A stretch of DNA of 64,000 nucleotides from Chrysomallon squamiferum (GCA_012295275.1 CM022667.1:15964766-16028765), one strand, 5' to 3'; counted from the first letter of the stretch, positions 38,513 through 52,096 are shown. Notes: a model not told the origin generated them from the sequence alone. Made by a program: numbers and translations.

Positions 38513-38549
<37 letters not shown>
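38513..38549. repeat. (AT)n microsatellite
   Basis: AT array between NSMAF and the candidate first exon of the MARVEL gene. Confidence 0.9.
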
Positions 38550-38553
<4 letters not shown>

Positions 38554-38789
38554 TACAAACAGCTGTTCGTATTGTTTGGTTTGTTGTTTTTTTTCGTTTT
38601 TTAATTTTCAGTTTTTTCTTTGTTATCTATCTATATATAGATATAGATATGTATGTACATGCGCGTGCGTGTGTGTCTCTGTAAGCTGTCTTATAACACA
38701 TATATTTTCCTTAGGCATTAGCGAAGAATATAAAATTATATATAGGTTAAAGCTCCTACTATAAGGAGGAAAATAATATACGCACGAAT

Positions 38790-38848
38790 GTATTTAGAAT
38801 TTTCGTTTCCGGTTTAGGCTTGGTGCTTTTCGGTGTCTTGGGAAATTG
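38790..38848 (+). other. Candidate non-coding first exon of the MARVEL gene
   Basis: A locally less AT-rich patch (TTTCCGGTTTAGGCTTGGTG) ends in a strong donor AAATTG|GTAAGC at 38848/38849. The first coding exon of the MARVEL gene begins at a splice acceptor (AG 58896-58897) upstream of its ATG, so an upstream non-coding exon must exist. This is the best candidate I see, but it implies an intron of about 20 kb. Its 5' limit is unknown. Confidence 0.3.
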
Positions 38849-40433
38849 GTAAGCATTTTGTTTTGCACTGATTCATTTCTGATAAATAATAAACAAATTT
38901 TTCACCATCATTTTCTGTGCAATGTTTATTTGTAACCTATTGTTTGCAGCTGCAATAACCAAAACAGCCCCAACAACAACAGGATAGTTTAAATACCATA
39001 GCATAGGTATCTGTTCTAAAAATAGATTTGTGTATCAGCTTAACATGATCTTTACAAGATGCAAACCGATAAAGATTAATGCAGTTGCACGAGCTGTTGA
39101 GTCGTCATTTATTTTGGTTCTGTGACAATTGATTTACCGAAGCTAAAGTTGAGTATTGGTATCTGATTACCTATATGTAATGAACAGTACATTACTAGAT
39201 CAGTACATGTAACATTGTAAGCAGATGGGATTACCGATTTACTCAGTTACTGAGTTACAGTGAGTACTCAGAGTAGCCTTTTATTTAAAATTTAAATAAT
39301 ATTTAAGGATAACGTTATTTCATGAATCCGAAATATTTTTTCTGTGTACAGTTCATCCAATGTCAACAATTCGTGAAAGGTACAAAAGATTTCTGTTATA
39401 ATTTATATACAAAGAATGAATTGTTTAGACAGATTTGTCATTTGTCAGTTCTCTCAGTTGTACACTCAAGGCATTTGTTAAATAACATGATAGATAATTA
39501 GGACCTCATGTTAGTGTCTGTTTTCATTAAAGTTGATCAATTAGTCAGGTATTTTATTATGAATACTAATTGGTGTAAAACACCACACCATCACCATTGA
39601 TTTGGTTGTGTTGTTAAAGGAATTAAGAATATCTCATTTACACTTGTGTTAATTTCATAATCTGACAGCTTTAGAAGAAATATGATAACTAAATAACATG
39701 TAGATTAATACAAATATTATTTTGTTGTTAAGTCATTTGTTAATTAAAAAACAATATATTTTATCATTCTATATTGAGATCAGGGAACTGGACCCATGGC
39801 TTAGATTTGCTTTTTTCCCACATACTGTTTAACAGATTTTATTATTGTTATCTTATTTTTCAGTGATATGAATTTTTGTTTTTCTAATGTCATAAGTGCA
39901 TTGCAAAAGAATAGTTAAGAAAATTATTTCTTGTTTGGGCATTTGGTCTTAAAATATTTTGACAGTTTCATATATTTACACTATTACCTATACCAGTTTT
40001 CCAGAATATCAGGAAAACATGGGTACATCATTATTATGTACAATGAAAAACCAAGATACAAAGAATAAGAAATGTAAATAGCACAGATAGACACTATATT
40101 TTCACCACTCAACTTACACAAATATAATGTACCTGCAAACACTAAATGTATACTAAATAGCATACTGTACAAAATAAACAATAAAAATAAACATACAGTA
40201 AAAAAAAAGAAAAATAATAATAACAATAATAATACAAACAAATAAATAAAAAAACTGATCAGAATTACTGTCATGATCTTCACTCTGTTTTCCTTCTGTC
40301 CAAAACAACATAAACTGTGAAACAGAAAGGATATTAACTGAACTGCCTCTTACTTCCAGCCAACATATGTATGAAACAGTGTACATGGAGAAATGTATAG
40401 CTGGGACCACTGTATAGGCCTACATGTTTTTAA

Positions 40434-40483
40434 TGGTCAGAAACTGAGATTAGATTAGTTTATTGGTCAGAAACTGAGATTAG
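40434..40483. repeat. Perfect 20-nt direct repeat, period 30
   Basis: TGGTCAGAAACTGAGATTAG occurs at 40434-40453 and 40464-40483. Confidence 0.9.
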
Positions 40484-41811
40484 AAATTATTATAGAGGAC
40501 CATGTATGATATATACTTTTCAGTAAATATTTGGTCAGTATAGCATCATGAATAGCTCTGCATATTTTAGAAATGGACTGTATACATTTTCTATCCATAT
40601 CTTTTTACTAAAATCTGCAGGTCATTCTTGAAAACCAAAATTGTGTTAAATTTATCACTGTTTATTACAGAATGAAGTTTTAAAAGTCCCAATTCTCTAA
40701 GTTTGACATCTTTTTGACATGTGAAGTGTCTCTTCTGATGAGTTTTGAGTTTCGTGCAGTTGTGCACATTTGTGCCCATTGTTAAGTATGAATCATTGAA
40801 TGTGTATTTAGTTTGAGGTACAGCGTTAATATAGTTCAGGAAATAAAAAATTTGAATATGTTTTCTGACATTCTATTAGAATAATAATCAGTGATTCTTT
40901 TAAAAATATATATTAGCTAATGATTAAAACTGCTCACTTTTGTTTTGTCATTATATATTCTTACATGTGATATTTGAATTTTTTGTTGTTGTTGTTTTTA
41001 ATTTCTTCAAAGACAAAAGTAAGAACTAAAGTCCTTACTCCGTAAATCCCTTAAAAATCCCAAACAGACAACAACAACATTATCCTCTTAAGAATAACTA
41101 TCCTTGTTTTTCAGCCACTTAAAACCCCCCAGATCTTTACAATCAATGAAACTAAAATTTTTGAAACTATTTAAACTCACTATTAGTATAATTATTTTTC
41201 TTTTACAAAACAGATAAAGCCAGAACCTGCCATTTTTATTGAATACTTTTCTACTTAACTTTTTACTTGTGCCTCACTGCAGACATACATTGTCTTTCTC
41301 TCAAAAAAATAAAGTTGTGTCACATGGTGTAAAATATGTGTTAATGTTACAGGAAAATGTTTTAGGTGAACCACTTTTTCAGAGGCCACACAAATGAAAA
41401 CATATAAATCTGACAGCTTTCTTTATGTATCAAGCCGGATTCAAGGGCTCTTTGCCAAGAAATGGTTTCTGAGATACAATACACTAAGACTAATTGCTAG
41501 TATATGATTTAAGCCATTTGCAAGTCAGATTCTGATTTAGTGAAATGTCCATTTTAAAATCTTCAAACCAGTTTGTTACTGAAGAAGCAGTATTCTGTTT
41601 CTTGATAATCAAAATTAACAGTTTTAATATTTAATGTGTTACAAAACACTGTATTTTTTAACAACTGCATTATGTACCAAAATTGTTTTCTTGGAGGTAT
41701 TTTTGAATATATTTATAATCCATTTTGTCATCTATTTTTAATTTATGTGGGAGTATATTGCCTTCATATAACATTGGAGCTTTAATATGTTATAAGTCAT
41801 AGTTATAATGT

Positions 41812-42197
41812 TTTTTATATTACAAAGGCTTCTATATAAAATACATAATGCTATTACACTGCCAATATCTGGGTCACCTAAACCAATAATGTTGTTCTGC
41901 TGTCTGGTGTAACTGCCTGTGAACATGACTAAAATATTTGCTTTTATTTTATACACAAAATGTATGAATAGTATTCATGTGCTGAGCCAAAACTAAAAAA
42001 ACAAAAAACAAAACAAACAAAAACAACAATAATAAACATTAACAGAAAGTAAATTCTGGCATGATATAATATGATATGTTCTTTTATTATATGTCATTTG
42101 TCACATAATGTAATAATTTCATTTATCATGGATCCAGGGCTGATGTTATTACATTGTCAGCATGTAATACAGTTATTTAAAATTAACACAATTTTAA

Positions 42198-42228
<31 letters not shown>

Positions 42229-42326
42229 ATCAAGGTAAAAGAATTAGGACTAGAATATATAATAATTTCTAATTTTAATATTTCAATCTTTTGTACATGC
42301 TTTGAATAAGTTCAACATAGGTAATA

Positions 42327-42364
<38 letters not shown>

Positions 42365-42870
42365 TCTGTCATGACTGAGTATAGATAAAAATAGAAATGT
42401 CCTATTTTTTTTTTTTTTTTTTTTTTTTTTTCATTTGAAAGTCTTGTAAATAATATACATAATGTTGTTATAATTGTTATCAATATCTAAGTCATTTCCT
42501 CAGCTAGGCACAAATGAGTTTTATATTTTTATGTTTTTTGCTGGTGAACACAGGCAACCAAGTTTGGAGTAGAATAAATAATAATAATATTTCCTGTTTT
42601 CTATATTTCAAAGGCTTGCACATAATATTTAAAATATTAAATAATATTATCAATTTCGAGAGCTCATTTGCTAGACAAATTATTTATTATTATTATCTTT
42701 TATTTGTATTTTTTCTGTATTTCAAAGAATTTTACATTATAATATCTATATGCATAATATTATATCTGGGTCATTGCTTCAGCTAGGCAAATACAATTTT
42801 TTTTTCTCTTTATTTGGTGACCACAGTAACTGTGTATGGACTAGAATAAATAATGGACTATGTTGATTCT
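41812..42870. repeat. Degenerate tandem repeat array
   Basis: Related blocks of the form TTTCAAAGGCTT followed by CATAATA, then ATCTGGGTCATT, CAGCTAGGCA, and (in two copies) GACTAGAATAAATAAT or similar occur near 41812-41960, 42431-42585, 42601-42660 and 42714-42855. Copies are diverged and unevenly spaced. Confidence 0.6.
42187..42432. repeat. Cluster of three long poly(T) tracts
   Basis: T runs of about 25, 34 and 30 nt at about 42199-42224, 42330-42363 and 42403-42431, inside the degenerate array. They could be poly(A) tails of minus-strand retro-insertions or expansions of one tract copied with the array. Confidence 0.85.
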
Positions 42871-45373
42871 TATTGATCTTGAACAGATTCTGAGAGTGAA
42901 CACAGATTGCTAATACTGAAAGGCAGGCAAGTTTTCCAAGTAATTTTGTGTAATCTGCTGTGAACAGATACAGTCTAATTACATTTCGTTTGCTTGTTTT
43001 TGTCATAATTACAGTCACTTTAGATACTGGTTTTTCCATAACTGATAAGGAAAAACTGTAATTTTGTTGTTTTTGTCAAAAATAATTGAAAATAAAGAAA
43101 TTACAATTCATTTTATTTATTTTTTTAAACTTTTTTTTAATTTTTTAATTTTCCTTTTTATTTATTTTCTTTTCCTCTCCTTTTTTCTTCTTTTTTCTTC
43201 ATTCTCTCAAGATTTAGGTAAGTTTTTTTTATTTTAATTGTTATATCTTGCCTCTGTTCTGATGGCATAATCTACTAACTGGATGTTTGTGTGCCTTTGC
43301 TTCTGTCATTCTCCTGGAATTTATCTGGGATAAAACCCTCTTTTAATTGACAAGAGAAATTAAAAATAATAATTAAAATTATAAAACAGAGAAGAAAAGC
43401 ATAAAAGAAATGATAATAATATAAAAGTTAAAATAAGTTACAGTATAAATTTCTTTTCATTCCTTACTTCTCTTGCACTCTCTTCCCTATCTGATTCTTT
43501 TTTCTGGTAATTACTGTTGAATCATAAATTTCAGTTCTTCTGTAATAGGGAGGTAGCTGCAAATTAGTTTTCTCTTGGTGTTTTTTTTTTTGGGGGGGGG
43601 GAATAATTTGATTTTTATAGTTTATTTTTTGCTACATCAAGAGCAAGTATCAGTAATTACATTTTTTATTTCTCTTATTGGATAGTTATATTTAATTTAT
43701 TTAATAGTCTCTGTTAGAATTAGTAAGGAAAGGTACTGATAAATTTTATTTAATTTGCATGAAAAATGAATAAAAACAAATCCACATGCTATCTAATGTT
43801 GATTAGTTTTTAAATGTATTTGACTTTCTTTTTCTTGTTAGGGTTGAATATATTTTAATTAATCTTTTGTATAGAACACTTCATGTGAGAAATCTGAATC
43901 TGAGATAAATATGCATGGGAAATTTAAAAGTTTGATTTTCTATTTTCAATAAAATGGTTACAATTATCTTAATTTCAACTTTGTATAAGATCAAAACTAA
44001 CAGTGCTACTGAATTGTTATTTTTTAAATTATTAATATTAAAAATATTATTATTAGTATTATTATTATATGACTTTTGCATTTTGTTTAGATTGTTGTTT
44101 CTTTCCAGTATAATAAAGAATATAAAAAATTAACCCTGGCAACAGACAAAATAACCTCAGTTTACGAGAAAATTCCATATCTTCATTCTTAAAAAAATAT
44201 TTGTGTTCTCTGTCATATGTTGTAATCTCTATTTCTGCATGCTCAAGAACTAGGCAATTACATAGTGTGCCAAGTAGGTTAATCTGTCTTTTCCAGTTGC
44301 TTATTCCCTGTTTCAGCATCATTTATGTTCGTCATGATAAAAAAAAGTTTGTGTATGTGGGTTTTTTTTGTGAGGGGGTATTTGGTACATTTTTTGGCTC
44401 AAGCCATATAGCTTTGTTCATCAAAAATAATTTTCATTCAGCAATAAATTGTGGTTTATAAATTGTGATGATATTGATCATAGTATACAATACTTTATCT
44501 TTCTTATTTCAACCTTTTTTCCATCTTTCTAGATGGTTATAAAACAGTTGTTTAAGAAGCAGATGCCTTCTACTTTTATGTACAGAAATACCAGCCAACA
44601 CTCAAAGACAGGAACGCTTGTATTTGTTACTTGGAAACTAAAGACAAAAATAAGTTAGTACCTGGCTGTTACTTTTGAAGTAAAGAAACATACACAGAGT
44701 CAGTCAACACTCACATTATCAACATTGTGATAATTATGATATGGAGAATTACACTTATTGCTGTTAAATCATAATCTGGATATATTTGTATGCAGTTTAT
44801 TATTTTATGACAGTTTAGTTTAATAAATAACAGTTGTAAATTCAGTAAATGTGCAGTTTGAAATATTTTTGTATGACATATCTGTGACTGGTTTGTATAA
44901 TGCTAGTATTATAACTGATATTCAGTGTGTGTGTGTGTGTGTGACTATATATTTGCATTTGTTTGAATGCATGTAGGTTATCATTTCAATTTGGCAGTGC
45001 TCCAGTTGTGATTATAATTTATATTTTTATGAACAGTTTTAATTTATTTTACCAAATTAAAAAAGATAATAATAATAAATAAATTTTAAAAACAACTTAA
45101 ATATTAAATGTTCTTGGTCAAATTTAGTATTTGATACCATTGACAGGTTAAATACTTATTGTATTGGGAATATTACTGTAAAATTTCATGTCATTTGCTA
45201 ACTACATTAAGAAACGAGAAGAAAAAATCCATATTTCAGTTTAAAACATGTTTGTAACACGTGTTTGTAATATGTAAATTCAGTGGTTTTGTATTTATAA
45301 TTTTATTGACACTGGTAACAGGAATTCATGCATAATCAGCTAAATGCACATGAACCAAAAAATGTGTGTGGGT

Positions 45374-45394
45374 GAAAGTGGTAGGACCACTTTC
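45374..45394. repeat. Perfect 9-bp inverted repeat (hairpin)
   Basis: GAAAGTGGT-AGG-ACCACTTTC: 9-bp perfect arms around a 3-nt loop. No adjacent T tract or gene end gives it an obvious role. Confidence 0.7.
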
Positions 45395-45611
45395 TTCTGT
45401 ACACCTGCTCATACATTAACTTGTATATTACTCAAATGGGATATCGCATGCACCATGCATAGTCCCCTACTTCATACCTGTTGTAGAAATAAAACATGAA
45501 TTCAGCATAAGCCATGTATTGCATATGAACTGCATGAGTGGTAAACTCAGCAGGCATTCATAATTACAGAAAAAATAAATTTTTGTAAAATTGCCAGTGA
45601 TCTATAGATTT

Positions 45612-45617
<6 letters not shown>

Positions 45618-45666
<49 letters not shown>
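45618..45666. repeat. (GA)n microsatellite
   Basis: About 24 uninterrupted GA units. Confidence 0.95.
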
Positions 45667-45669
<3 letters not shown>

Positions 45670-46029
45670 TAAAAATAAATAAAACATTCAGTAATAGAAT
45701 TATTGATAATAGAAAATATGTTTTTTGATTTGATTTAATTTTTTAAAAATATTAATTATTATTATTATTGTTATTATTTTACAATTATTAATAATGGAAT
45801 TTTTTTCTTCCAAATTACAGAATTTTTAATATTAATCATAATAAAAGGTTATATCTGTTTCAGTCTTGTATGATTAACATTTTTTTAATATTTTCTTTTA
45901 TAGCTTTTTTATCATTCCATTATCATCATTGATTACTATCACCACTGTGTACAGGCGTAGGTCTTTTCCCATAAATGCTGTTACCAGAGGTTATTCATCT
46001 GAATTCATTTCTCTCCTCAGTCCACCAGC

Positions 46030-46111
46030 TTGGGAGAATCCAATACATTATATAAATAGTAATGACCCTACCTTGGGAGAGTCCAAGTTCTGGATATAAA
46101 TAGCTGTGACC
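46030..46111. repeat. Two-copy tandem repeat, period 43
   Basis: TTGGGAGAATCCAA...ATATAAATAG.AATGACC (46030-46067) and TTGGGAGAGTCCAA...ATATAAATAGCTGTGACC (46073-46111). Confidence 0.8.
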
Positions 46112-46205
46112 TCGATGCGTGATTGGCCTTGTGAGGGAAACCAGCGTTATTTTACTATTTTACGCTTGAGATACTGTACTTACTAGTACTGAGGATAGCA
46201 GAGAT

Positions 46206-46227
46206 TTTTTTTTTTTTTTTTTTTTTT
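46206..46227. repeat. Poly(T) tract
   Basis: Uninterrupted T run, followed by CTTCTTCTT-type sequence. Confidence 0.9.
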
Positions 46228-46475
46228 AAATCATCTTCTACATCTTCTTCTTCTTCTATGTTGGTGATTTAGTGTCCTGGCTTCACAACAGTGCAGAAGT
46301 ATACTGATATATATACATTCTGTGTGTTTGGAGAAAACAGACTAGGTGGAGATATACATATATATATATATATATACTTAGCCAGTTGGACGTGTTTCAG
46401 TACTGAAATACTTTCATGTGCAACAGCTTGACAGAAGCATTTGTACTCTGACATCTTGACTGCAGCAGGTGAAAA

Positions 46476-47060
46476 ACGACAAAGGTATTTAAAAATGGGG
46501 CACGTTTGTTTGAAATATTTGCATTCAATATAACTGTAAATAATTGTGGGGCATTGACAAAATTTTCAAAAATGTAGCACTTATTTTTTATATATAAATA
46601 TATACAACAAAAATGAAAAATGTATTAAGAATGAAATAACTTTTTAAGAACCTTTTGGACTGGGTATGGCTGTGTATATATTATATACATACAACATCAT
46701 CAGTCATGGGTAGTTCAGATGTATGATGACAAAGGTATTTAAAAATGGACATTTTTGCTTACGGTGTGACTGTATAAATAGATATAACAGAATTATTTAG
46801 GGAATTGCAGACATTTGATGACAAAAATGTTTAAAAATTAACATGAAGTTTTTGCATGATGTATAATTATATGTAATTACATTTTTTATAAATTAGCATA
46901 ACAGAGATGTTTACTTCCCGAGAAATTTTTGCAAAGGATATGTCTGTATGGATTATAACAGATCAGTTTAGGGCGGTTCAAGTATTTGTCAAATGTACTT
47001 GTAAGTGGAATACCTTTTTAGAATTGTTTTGCATCAGATGTGACTGTTTATGAAGCAGCT
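46476..47060. repeat. Degenerate tandem repeat of about 90 bp or more
   Basis: GACAAAGGTATTTAAAAATGG at 46478-46498 and 46729-46749, and GACAAAAATGTTTAAAAATT at about 46820, alternate with blocks of the type TTTTTGCATGATGT and GTGACTGTATAAATAGATAT, through to TTTGCATCAGATGTGACTG near 47028. Four to five diverged units with variable length. Confidence 0.65.
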
Positions 47061-47139
47061 TTAATTTGATTTTTGCACATCAGTTTGTGTAATGGGGAAT
47101 CAGTATTATAAATGGTGTTGTATGTATTTCATCAGTATA

Positions 47140-47141
<2 letters not shown>

Positions 47142-47187
<46 letters not shown>

Positions 47188-47245
47188 TGTCTGTCTATAT
47201 CTATATCTATATCTATCTATCTATATATATATATATATATATATG
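47142..47245. repeat. (GT)n / (TCTG)n / (CTATAT)n / (AT)n compound microsatellite
   Basis: About 22 GT units followed by short TCTG, CTATAT and AT tracts. Confidence 0.95.
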
Positions 47246-49830
47246 CTTGCAAATTGTCTTGTTTATTTGGTTGTCTAAACCTAGTAAGTGATTTCTGAAA
47301 TTCATTTTCAAGTATTTGAGGGTATCTGATGTTGCATTTGTGAATGACAAGGCATAACCAAAGAGACAAGTTTCTTACACCATTATACAATGATTTATTT
47401 ATTAATACTATTTTTTGTTGTTGTTGTTCGTTAACTCTAATACAAGTAACTCTAAAAGTAGAAACTGCAGGATCTTAGGCTTCGTTCTCTCCAGTAGTTT
47501 GCCATCATCATCTTTGTTCAAAACATAGAGAAATGCGTTATGGGTATGGGGGAGTGTTAATAGCAGTTATTTGGATAGGGAATTGCTTGTTTATATTTAT
47601 GGCCTTATTATTTTAATTCAGAAAAAAAAATGAAATACCATCAGAAGTATAACCATGAAAATAAATACAGTAAGAAATGTCGAAATTGGACAACTCCAAA
47701 AGGACAGTTACAGGAATTACAATAACAGTTAGAAACCCATTTCTTTTGATGTTGGTTGCCTAGCAACAGATTCTTTAAAACTCTTTACAGACATTTTTCC
47801 CATGTAATGTAATGTGGTCACAGTAAAAAGGCTCTTTTCAAAAGCATCGGGAACATAAAAGTAAAACAAATAAATAAACTGAAAGGTCAGAAGAGAAAAA
47901 TATGTGGGTGTGTTGGATGAATGATTAACTAGAAATTATTGTTGCTGTGACCTTAATATTGTGTGAGTTATTGCTTGACATAATGAGCATATTGATTATA
48001 TACATCTCTCTAAGCAAGTATGAATTGGACTTGTTAAACTATTTAATGCATGCTTAACATCCACTGAAGGTTTAAGTATATCTTGGGCATTTTCTTCAGA
48101 AGCTGAAGTTGGTCAGTCAGGACCAGTGATGATGTGTGTATGGTAGTGTATTGGAGAAAAGAGAGGATGGAGTGGATTTGCACTTTCTTAGTTAAATCTA
48201 TATAGGTTTTGATCCCATTTTCTGAGTATTTTAAAGTTACATTGGCTTAACCAGTGAACCTGGTGAAATGGGTTCAGCATGAAGATAGGATTCCAGAATG
48301 TATCATTCTTTGTCATGCAACATAAAGGCTGTACTGATATCTAGCTTAGCTATAACAAAAATATGTTTTTCTGGAAATTATTGTATGAACAACTGTTGTC
48401 TTTCTGCTTATCAACAATTAAATATATACCTCATATATATATATACCTGTACCTGTTTTATGGGCATGCATGTATGCACACAGTTTGTATGCACACTATC
48501 ATCTTGAATTTATCTCAACGGAGAAGACATAATTCTATAGCATTGAGAAATATTTGATCTCTGTTATGTCCATGATCACAATGAAACACAAAAGTAAACA
48601 CTGATTTTGAATCAAAATTGTAAAACAAAGGACAGCAAAACATTATGGGCAGGATGTAATGTGTAAACTTACATTTACCAGCAGGAGAAGACCATTTTCT
48701 CAGATTTGATGGGTCACTGTTTCAGAGTTTGTGAGGGACCCTATTGAGATATTTGGAATATTTTATACTGGAATATTTCTGAGGAACATGCAGACTGTAA
48801 AATCTATTTGATGCTATGTTAAAGTAGCTCTGTTGAAAACTGATAAACAGTGATGTGTAAACTGGGTTTGTTCTCTGATGTTAGACCTAAGCAAGATATA
48901 TTATTATTATTATTATTATTGTTGTTGTTGTTTTTGTTGACTTGTTAATTTATTTATTATTGTTATTATTATTATGTTCATTTAGTTTGTCATTGTTATT
49001 TTTGCTATTATTAAAAGTTTTGTTATTATTTTATTGTATTTCCTTTCATTATTTTATTTTATTGCTTTTGGTCTTTGCATTGTTCTCTAATATTTTTTTT
49101 TTTTAGAATGTACTTACATTTCATAGTTGTTTTTTGCACTTCTGTTTTGATTACAATAAATTATGGCATTTAATTTGAATTTTGAGTCTCATATGTAATA
49201 AAACAGATAATTAATGATTAATTATTTAATACATAAATGTAAATGATAAAAATTGTCCAATAATTTTGCATTAATCTATTGATATCTGCATTTCAGACAC
49301 TAAGTACATTTTGAGATATAAATGAATTATGCAAATACATTATGCCTTGTTTATGATAATATATGATGGATAACATGGAGGAATGTGTTTAGATGTTAAA
49401 ACTGGACAGTAAATATTTTGAACTCAGGTTTGTGTTACAGGTTTTTCGAGTTAGCCAGGTTAGTAAAAAAAGGAAACAAATTGTGTACCTGTTTTCATAA
49501 GTCAGTCTGAATGTTTACAACATATTTATGGTGGTTGTATGAATTTCTGGCTTTTATTATTTTTGTTTATTTTTTTTTTTCAGTTCAATTTATTTTACTT
49601 TTTTCATTCTTCTGACTTTAAATTTAATGTTGGATTTCTGTCAGTACTACACATATTGAGTTCTTGCAGGATTGTGTTTGTTGTGTCTAAACAAAAGAAA
49701 GAACAGTGTGTGTGTGTGTGTCTGTGTGTGTGTTTGTGTTTGAATCAGTGCCAGTAATTGAGTTCAAAGAAGAAGGCATTTTTAAAATTAATAGATTAGT
49801 CCTTTCAGTATTAACAATTTAATGTATTTA

Positions 49831-49837
<7 letters not shown>

Positions 49838-49888
<51 letters not shown>

Positions 49889-49890
49889 TA
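49838..49890. repeat. (AT)n / (AC)n microsatellite
   Basis: AT array passing into AC array. Confidence 0.95.
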
Positions 49891-50030
49891 TAACAGAAAC
49901 TAATGTTTTAAACATTTTGGTTTCTCAAAGGTAAATGTTTTATTTTTTATTTTTAATATTTTGGTGATTCCAATCTTCCTGTCTGACTTTGCTATTCTTT
50001 CTGTTTCTCTCTCACATTATCACTTACTCT

Positions 50031-50131
<101 letters not shown>

Positions 50132-50299
50132 ACATACAGTACAACTTATTAAATATTTTGATTGCATACCATGTCCAATACTTAAATCAACACACATTTC
50201 ATAACTTAATAATGACATAATTACTTATTTAAGACAGACTTGACTTCTTAATCATTTCGACACCAAAATATCAATTCAGCAACTCGTGAAGAGTTCTGC

Positions 50300-50516
50300 T
50301 TAAACACCTCACATTATTTTATTATTTGTTTTGCCTACCTTCTTCATCCAGGTGTTAATCATCTGAACAGGTAAAAATCCAGCAAGATGATTCTGAGAAA
50401 CCACACATATGTAATACATAAAGAACTACAAACACGTGCAAAACAGAATACACTCATGTTGATAAATTGTATCATGCTTATGCATGAACACATACACATA
50501 TGCTGTCCTTTTTATA

Positions 50517-50552
<36 letters not shown>

Positions 50553-51045
50553 TGTATGTATGTGATCATACATAAAATGAAGATTATCTAAGAGTTGATT
50601 TGTTGTTTGCACAACAGTGATTTTGTACCAGTGCTTAACAGCTAAGGATTATATAATATGTTACTCATTAATCTTCTTTTAAAAATATGCACATTACTAT
50701 TGGCAAATTGCGTAGAATTTATTCCAACTCTCAAAACTTGTGCAAAAAATAATGATGTTAATTAGCTCAAACTATTTTTTTTGTTTTGTTGATATTTTTG
50801 TTATTTTGTATTTATTATTGTTTTTTTTTTTTTTTTTCTTTCTATTATGATTGCCATTAGTACTATTATTACTATTACTACTACTATTGTTAGTATTAAA
50901 TTATTACTGAACATTAATTAGTAGTTGTATGTTTAAGACTGATCACTTGCCAAAGCATCTAAAACAGCTATTATTTCACCTTTATTTCTCATCCTGGTGT
51001 TTATCATATCAGCATATAAAAGATAAAACAGATGATTCTGAATGT
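50300..51045. repeat. Two diverged copies of an unknown dispersed repeat
   Basis: TTCATCCAGGTGTTAATCAT... GCAAGATGATTCTGAGA (about 50340-50400) and CTCATCCTGGTGTTTATCAT... ACAGATGATTCTGAAT (about 50987-51042) are clearly homologous. Weaker similarity continues to the left (TTTAAGACAGACTTGACTTC near 50228; TTTAAGACTGATCACTTGCC near 50933). Confidence 0.6.
50524..50563. repeat. (ATGT)n microsatellite
   Basis: About ten ATGT units. Confidence 0.95.
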
Positions 51046-51214
51046 ATATCTGTGTGTGTGTTAGAATTGAGTACATGCTATGTACAACAACAGCTGTTGT
51101 CATGTATATCAAATTTTCATAGATTATAAATAATGAATGCTATTCACAGTGCTGCAACAGTACATCAGACGCTTGAAATATATCCAAATTTTTCATTTTT
51201 GCAATTTTTGATCC

Positions 51215-51705
51215 ACTGTGTTTGTTGCAGCACAATCATACTGGAGCACAAATGTCATATGATTGAAGATGTTACAGTTATGTACAAGAAAAATCATGAC
51301 TGACACAGAAATATGTTTTAACTTAGATTTTTCTTGTAAGTAAAAAAAAAATGAACAAATTATGGCTCTGCTGTAAGCACCAGGTTTTATATGCATTTGC
51401 TTTTGGCTCCTATATGTTATGGTTTGGTTGGTTTTATCAAATAATATGTTCATCAAAGCAGCATTGTGTCTTGCAGCTTAATCATATCAAAGAATAAGCC
51501 TCTGTATGATTGAAGATGTTAATATCATCTACAGCGCAATGAAGAATAATCATGACTGACAGAAAGAAATGTTTTAACTTAGATTTTCTTGGAAGCAGAA
51601 AAATAAATAAGTCATGGTTGTGGTCCGATTGTGTTTGTGGTCTTGTAACAAAGATGCTCTTTCTTTGTGTACATTATGGTTAGGTGAGTTTTATCAAATG
51701 AAAGC
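51215..51705. repeat. Two-copy tandem repeat, period about 250
   Basis: Copy 1 (about 51215-51450) and copy 2 (about 51463-51705) share, in order, TTGCAGC, ATGATTGAAGATGTTA, AATCATGACTGACA, AAATATGTTTTAACTTAGAT or AAATGTTTTAACTTAGAT, TTATGGTT and GTTTTATCAAAT. The right end runs into SINE copy 2. Confidence 0.75.
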
Positions 51706-51875
51706 AAATTGTGGAATGTATGTAGGTCATTGGTTGGATGTTTGTAAAAGGTGCGAGTGTCACACGATCAGTTCTCCTTGGTTGAAACTGTTGGGTTATT
51801 TACCATTCTAGCCAGTGGTCCACAACTAGAATGTGCTTTTTCTGCATGTGAAGGATCCATTGCTATGACTTGGTA
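51700..51875 (+). mobile_element. Decayed SINE copy 2
   Basis: GGTGCGAG and CACGATCAGTTCTCCTTGGT (tRNA-like head remnant), then TTGGGTTATTTACCATTCTA, GCCAGTGGTCCACAACTAGA, ATGTGCT and GAAGGATCCATTGCTATGA, in the same block order as SINE copy 1. Confidence 0.6.
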
Positions 51876-52033
51876 AGAATGTTCCTTGGAACAGCATCAG
51901 AAGATTTCTCTTCTCACAACACAGAGTAGTTTAGAGTTGTTATCCTAATGTTTGTTTTACTACTGGTTTTGCATTACCAAAGTTATAGTAAGTTCTTTGA
52001 CCTAAGAGTAAAGGACAATAATAAGAAGAAAAA

Positions 52034-52046
<13 letters not shown>

Positions 52047-52085
<39 letters not shown>

Positions 52086-52096
52086 TGTGTTGGTGT
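52047..52096. repeat. (GT)n / (GA)n / (GT)n compound microsatellite
   Basis: A GA array of about 17 units flanked by GT arrays. Confidence 0.95.

Larger units (their letters stand above)
36327..38760. other. NSMAF 3' flank
   Basis: AT-rich stretch between the NSMAF stop and a possible first exon of the MARVEL gene. It holds a decayed SINE (about 36455-36700) and an AT array near 38513-38549. No coding exon was recognised; a 91-codon minus-strand frame at 38153-38428 has no ATG start and no recognisable family. Confidence 0.55.
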
